A DNA stretch of 64,000 nt from Arachis hypogaea. Lineage: Eukaryota > Streptophyta > Magnoliopsida > Fabales > Fabaceae. Both the position numbers and the translations under genes were made by a program. Positions 60,642 to 64,000 of the stretch are shown in pieces (the first letter of the stretch is position 1; each line of letters starts with the position of its first letter). Under the pieces are notes generated by a model. The model worked only from the letters and a program-made list of their open reading frames with translations. It made no database searches and had not been told where the DNA came from. The stretch covers positions 156,742,699 through 156,806,698 of the forward strand of contig NC_092050.1 in the NCBI RefSeq assembly GCF_003086295.3, read 5' to 3'.

Positions 60642-60649
60642 CTTATACG

Positions 60650-62042
60650 GTACGCATCGTCATTGAAAGTAATCCAATTTTCAAATTGGTCTTAGACTTT
60701 AGCTTTTTTTTTTTTTTTTTTTGTGTTTTTTGTCCTTGATCTAAGAAAGGATAATGTTACCGTTGTCTGTTGGTAGAATAGAACCGCTATGAATATGGAG
60801 TATGATACATGTTCTATCCACCATTTAGTTTTTGGGTTAGAGTTTCAGTTTTGTTAATTTTCGGCCTTATTCGAATAAAACAAAGCCCGAAGAAAACGAG
60901 GTCTACTAAGCTTCTCTATTTATTAATTAAAGACAAAAATAAAAGTTGGGCCTATCCGGCCCATACTATGTCCAAAAAGAAGGCAACAAATACTTCTCTA
61001 CTTGGTGATCCAAAAAAACAAAGGCTTCTCCACATGGTGGGTTGATATATAATTATTGTATTTCCCTTAAATAAGTACAGGGGATTAATTAATTAGCCAA
61101 TGACAGTCTTGAATAAAAGTATAAAACTCAATTTTGCTCTGTCGGTTAAAACTTAAAAACATACCATAAAAATTACCACTTGCACCTCTTCCTCATGGAA
61201 TAAAACTTTGATAGGATTAGACATTAGTAGTTAATTTTTTACTAACAAATACACAGAGTTTACATAGTAACAATTCTTATATATATAACTTATTGTAATT
61301 CAAATATAGTATTTAATTCAATTCCAAAGGAAAAAATTCATTAGAATATATATAATTACAAAATAGACATATTTAAGAAATTGTCTAACGAGTGTAAGAT
61401 AATTTAAACTATTCCCATGAAGTCCAAACTTTTCGGTCGTACTCATGCATTGCATCATAAGAGCTAGGCGTGAAGGTCAAAGGTCACGACTCATGAGTCA
61501 TGACACACAGAGAAACAAAATGGAACGTGTATATATAATTATATATGACCGGAATAAAGCATGCTTTCTTTAATTACTATAATATTACATCGTTCATTTG
61601 CATTTATCTGTTCCATTTATCCTCAAAAGCTTTTCCAATTTCTATCGTTATCAACTGCATAACAACTAATAATTAAAAACTCCCTATGATTGTTCATGGC
61701 GGCTAAGTTCATCCTTTCAAAATGGATGAGCTACTTTAATTTGGCTTCATCATTCTAAGTTTTGTTGTCGTTTCCTTTTCCTTTTTTTTTTTGCATGATT
61801 AGACTGTATGCATTTTCTAATAAAATTCGTTTCTATTTTTGCTTTTCTTCTTGAAAATAAAAAATCGTTTAGCTAATAAAAAAAAATAATAATAATAATA
61901 AAAAGAACACTCCAGATGTGGTGGGTGTATGTGTGTTTCACAAGTTTTTAAACATGGCACTATCCCGCTGATGATGTTAAATTGTTCATATTAATAATAC
62001 ATAGCTAAACCATGTGTGTTCTTTGTTCAATTATATTAAACA
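60650..62042. other. Intergenic DNA
   Basis: No gene recognised. The frame at 60809-61045 has no domain signature. Confidence 0.45.
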
Positions 62043-62050
62043 AGTTATAC

Positions 62051-62625
62051 TAGGAGTGAGCATGGGTCGGGTTTGGTTCAGGTATATGATAAATTTAAAA
62101 TCGAACTGATCAAAATATAATTGGTTCGATTTGGTTTGAATTTGTATTTTTTTTTGTACATGTATCCAAATCAAACCAAACCGATTAAGAACGGATTAGT
62201 TCGGTTCGGGTAATTGGGTACCCGATGACTTTGAAATTTATAAAAAAACTAATTTTTTATCTTAAAAATTCAACAAGTACAATAAACATGTAACATCAAT
62301 AGAAATAATCCAAACATATTAAACACCAAATACATTAAAAACTAAACTCATTAAAATTCAAACATATTAATAATGAATAATCATTGTCTAATAGAAAAGT
62401 CATATATATTTTTTATTTTTTTATTTAATTAATATATGATCGGATTCGCGGATTAGTTCGGGTTCCGCACCCCCAATGCAAAACTGATACCCGAACCAAT
62501 CACTAACAAAAGTCATTGATTTAGTTCGGATTGGATCCGATTATTCGTTGATTTCAGAACCAATTTAATTGGTTCGGTTCGAATTTGAACGGGTAATCGA
62601 ATACCCGCTACCCATGCTCACCCTA
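62051..62625. mobile_element. hAT-like MITE, third family
   Basis: A 575-bp element with strong inverted ends TAGGAGTGAGCATGGGT / ACCCATGCTCACCCTA (one base indel), flanked by perfect 8-bp duplications AGTTATAC (62043-62050 and 62626-62633). Subterminal zones are rich in GGTTCGG/CCGAACC. No coding capacity. Perfect flanks suggest a recent insertion. Confidence 0.9.
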
Positions 62626-62633
62626 AGTTATAC

Positions 62634-64000
62634 ATTTAAAATCCTTTTTATTTGAAATAATTTTATCATCATCAATAACTTAGCGTCATTATCGGTCGTT
62701 TATTCAATCACATGTATCATCAACACACTAAGACTAAATTCACTGTATGCACACTTATATAAATAGAAAACATGCATGTATATAGTTTCTTTGACCAAGG
62801 TGATTGAAATATATCCTAATTTAAAAATCAGGTAGACATTGAATTGAACCTGGGATTCAACACTACTAATACTCTTGAAGTTTGGAAAGAACAAGTATCG
62901 AAAAAAAATGCGAGGTTTTCGCGATGGCAATGCATAATTTTGTTTATCTTCAGCTTTCTCAATATCAACATGCAGGGCATAAAAACCACATACATATAGA
63001 GACACTTGAATAGTAGTAATTCTTTAAATAATTAAGGAATATTGGTTAGTTGTTCAAGTTATAACTTCCCATTGAATCCTCTCTACTTAATCATTTGATG
63101 CTCATTTTTTTAATATGGAGGAAATTAAAAGTTATGATAGCATGCATGATGCATGTCACTAAATTATTTATTCCAAAATTTTAAATTAATAAAAAAATTA
63201 TATCTTTAATAATTATATATAATTAAAGATTAAAAAATTATATGAAACAAAAAAAAGTTATACAAATATTTTTTCTAAATAATGTAGCAATTTTTTATTT
63301 TCCAACTTTTAAGGAATGAGAAAACAAAATTGGCATCAGCACTAGTATTATTGCACTTTGTTAGGTTAGATTGATATAATAATAATACTATAGTAGTCTC
63401 AAAACTAATTAAGTGTAAGGTACCTATTTTGGGGTGTTACATGCATGCTTTATATAATGTAGTCGTTAGTTTTCTCAATTGATAATAAAGTACGTACGAA
63501 AGTCCTAAAATTATACCAACGCAATTAATTAAGATTCTACCAAATTTATCATTTAATTTCGCTTGTCATGCTTTGCTAACAACTAATAGCCAGTCCTTGA
63601 ATTATTATATTGTCTACTGCATGTGAGAGTGTTTGTCACTTTTCTAAAATCTTAATGTATCTACATGCATGCCAACTGGTTTTAATCTATCATATGGTAT
63701 CCTCATTGTACATATTTGTTATAGATAGAGATATAATTATTTATGTATTTTTTTATTAATTAAAATAATTTTATAATATAATATCAAAATTTTTATAATT
63801 GAATGAGTTAGATTTTTATTAATTTCAAAACCAAAAAACAAAACAAATAAGCAAAGAAAAAAAAGTCGAATAACTATGCAAAAAATAAACAAACTTAAAA
63901 AAGAATTTTGGTCGAGAAATGTGTTAGAAATAATTATTTATGTATTTTTTTTATCAACTGAACAAATAATTTCGTAATAATTGTTAGTTTTAATTTGGTC
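62634..64000. other. AT-rich intergenic DNA to window end
   Basis: No gene recognised. 63720-63800 and 63925-64000 are related to each other and to the diffuse repeat at 22990-23760. The frame at 62700-63005 (minus) lacks a domain signature. Confidence 0.45.

Overview
This window is AT-rich nuclear DNA from a flowering plant. The evidence is plant-type split genes, plant carboxylesterases, and Copia, LINE, MULE, FAR1-type and hAT-type elements. The repeat types look legume-like, and I suspect a peanut relative (Arachis), but that is memory-based and unverified.

Four host genes are well supported, all on the + strand. The first is a four-exon gene (14363-18735) encoding a trihelix DNA-binding domain joined to a C-terminal degenerate protein-kinase domain. 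The other three (40140, 53545, 58758) are intronless alpha/beta-hydrolase carboxylesterases of the plant CXE family. They form a dispersed tandem array whose spacing is largely made of transposons. The second has a hydrophobic N-terminal extension. The third has an altered oxyanion-hole motif (HASG in place of HGGG).

Layout: 1-3653 is a broken Copia retrotransposon on the minus strand, cut by the window edge. About 3780-6420 is a decayed LINE (minus) with a CACTA-like terminus inside it. 6.4-13.9 kb is intergenic, with two small MULE-like elements, a hAT-like element and one copy of a long dispersed repeat. 14.3-18.7 kb is the trihelix-kinase gene. 18.7-34.5 kb is intergenic and repeat-rich: a quasi-palindrome array, a tandem repeat, the second copy of the long repeat carrying a solo-LTR-like insertion, small inverted-repeat elements, an inverted second copy of the hAT-like element, and a foldback element with a hairpin nested in it. 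34.5-37.8 kb is a MULE with FAR1-type transposase remnants and an Ulp1-element-type gene fragment. 39.1-39.9 kb is a foldback element just upstream of the first carboxylesterase. 41.4-48.1 kb is a Pack-MULE that has captured the 3' half of a nucleosome assembly protein 1 (NAP1) gene with open frame and splice sites. 48.6-53 kb starts with a Helitron-like 3' end. 54.9-58.4 kb holds a foldback element and a decayed MuDR-type MULE. 60-62.6 kb holds two more hAT-like elements.

The most interesting material is mobile DNA. The NAP1-bearing Pack-MULE has a near-perfect 9-bp target duplication. A group of small elements carries arrays of 17-nt quasi-palindromes (AATCGGA-NNN-TCCGATT), two of them bounded by perfect 9-bp duplications. 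I see no CRISPR arrays and no confident RNA genes; none are expected to be obvious here.
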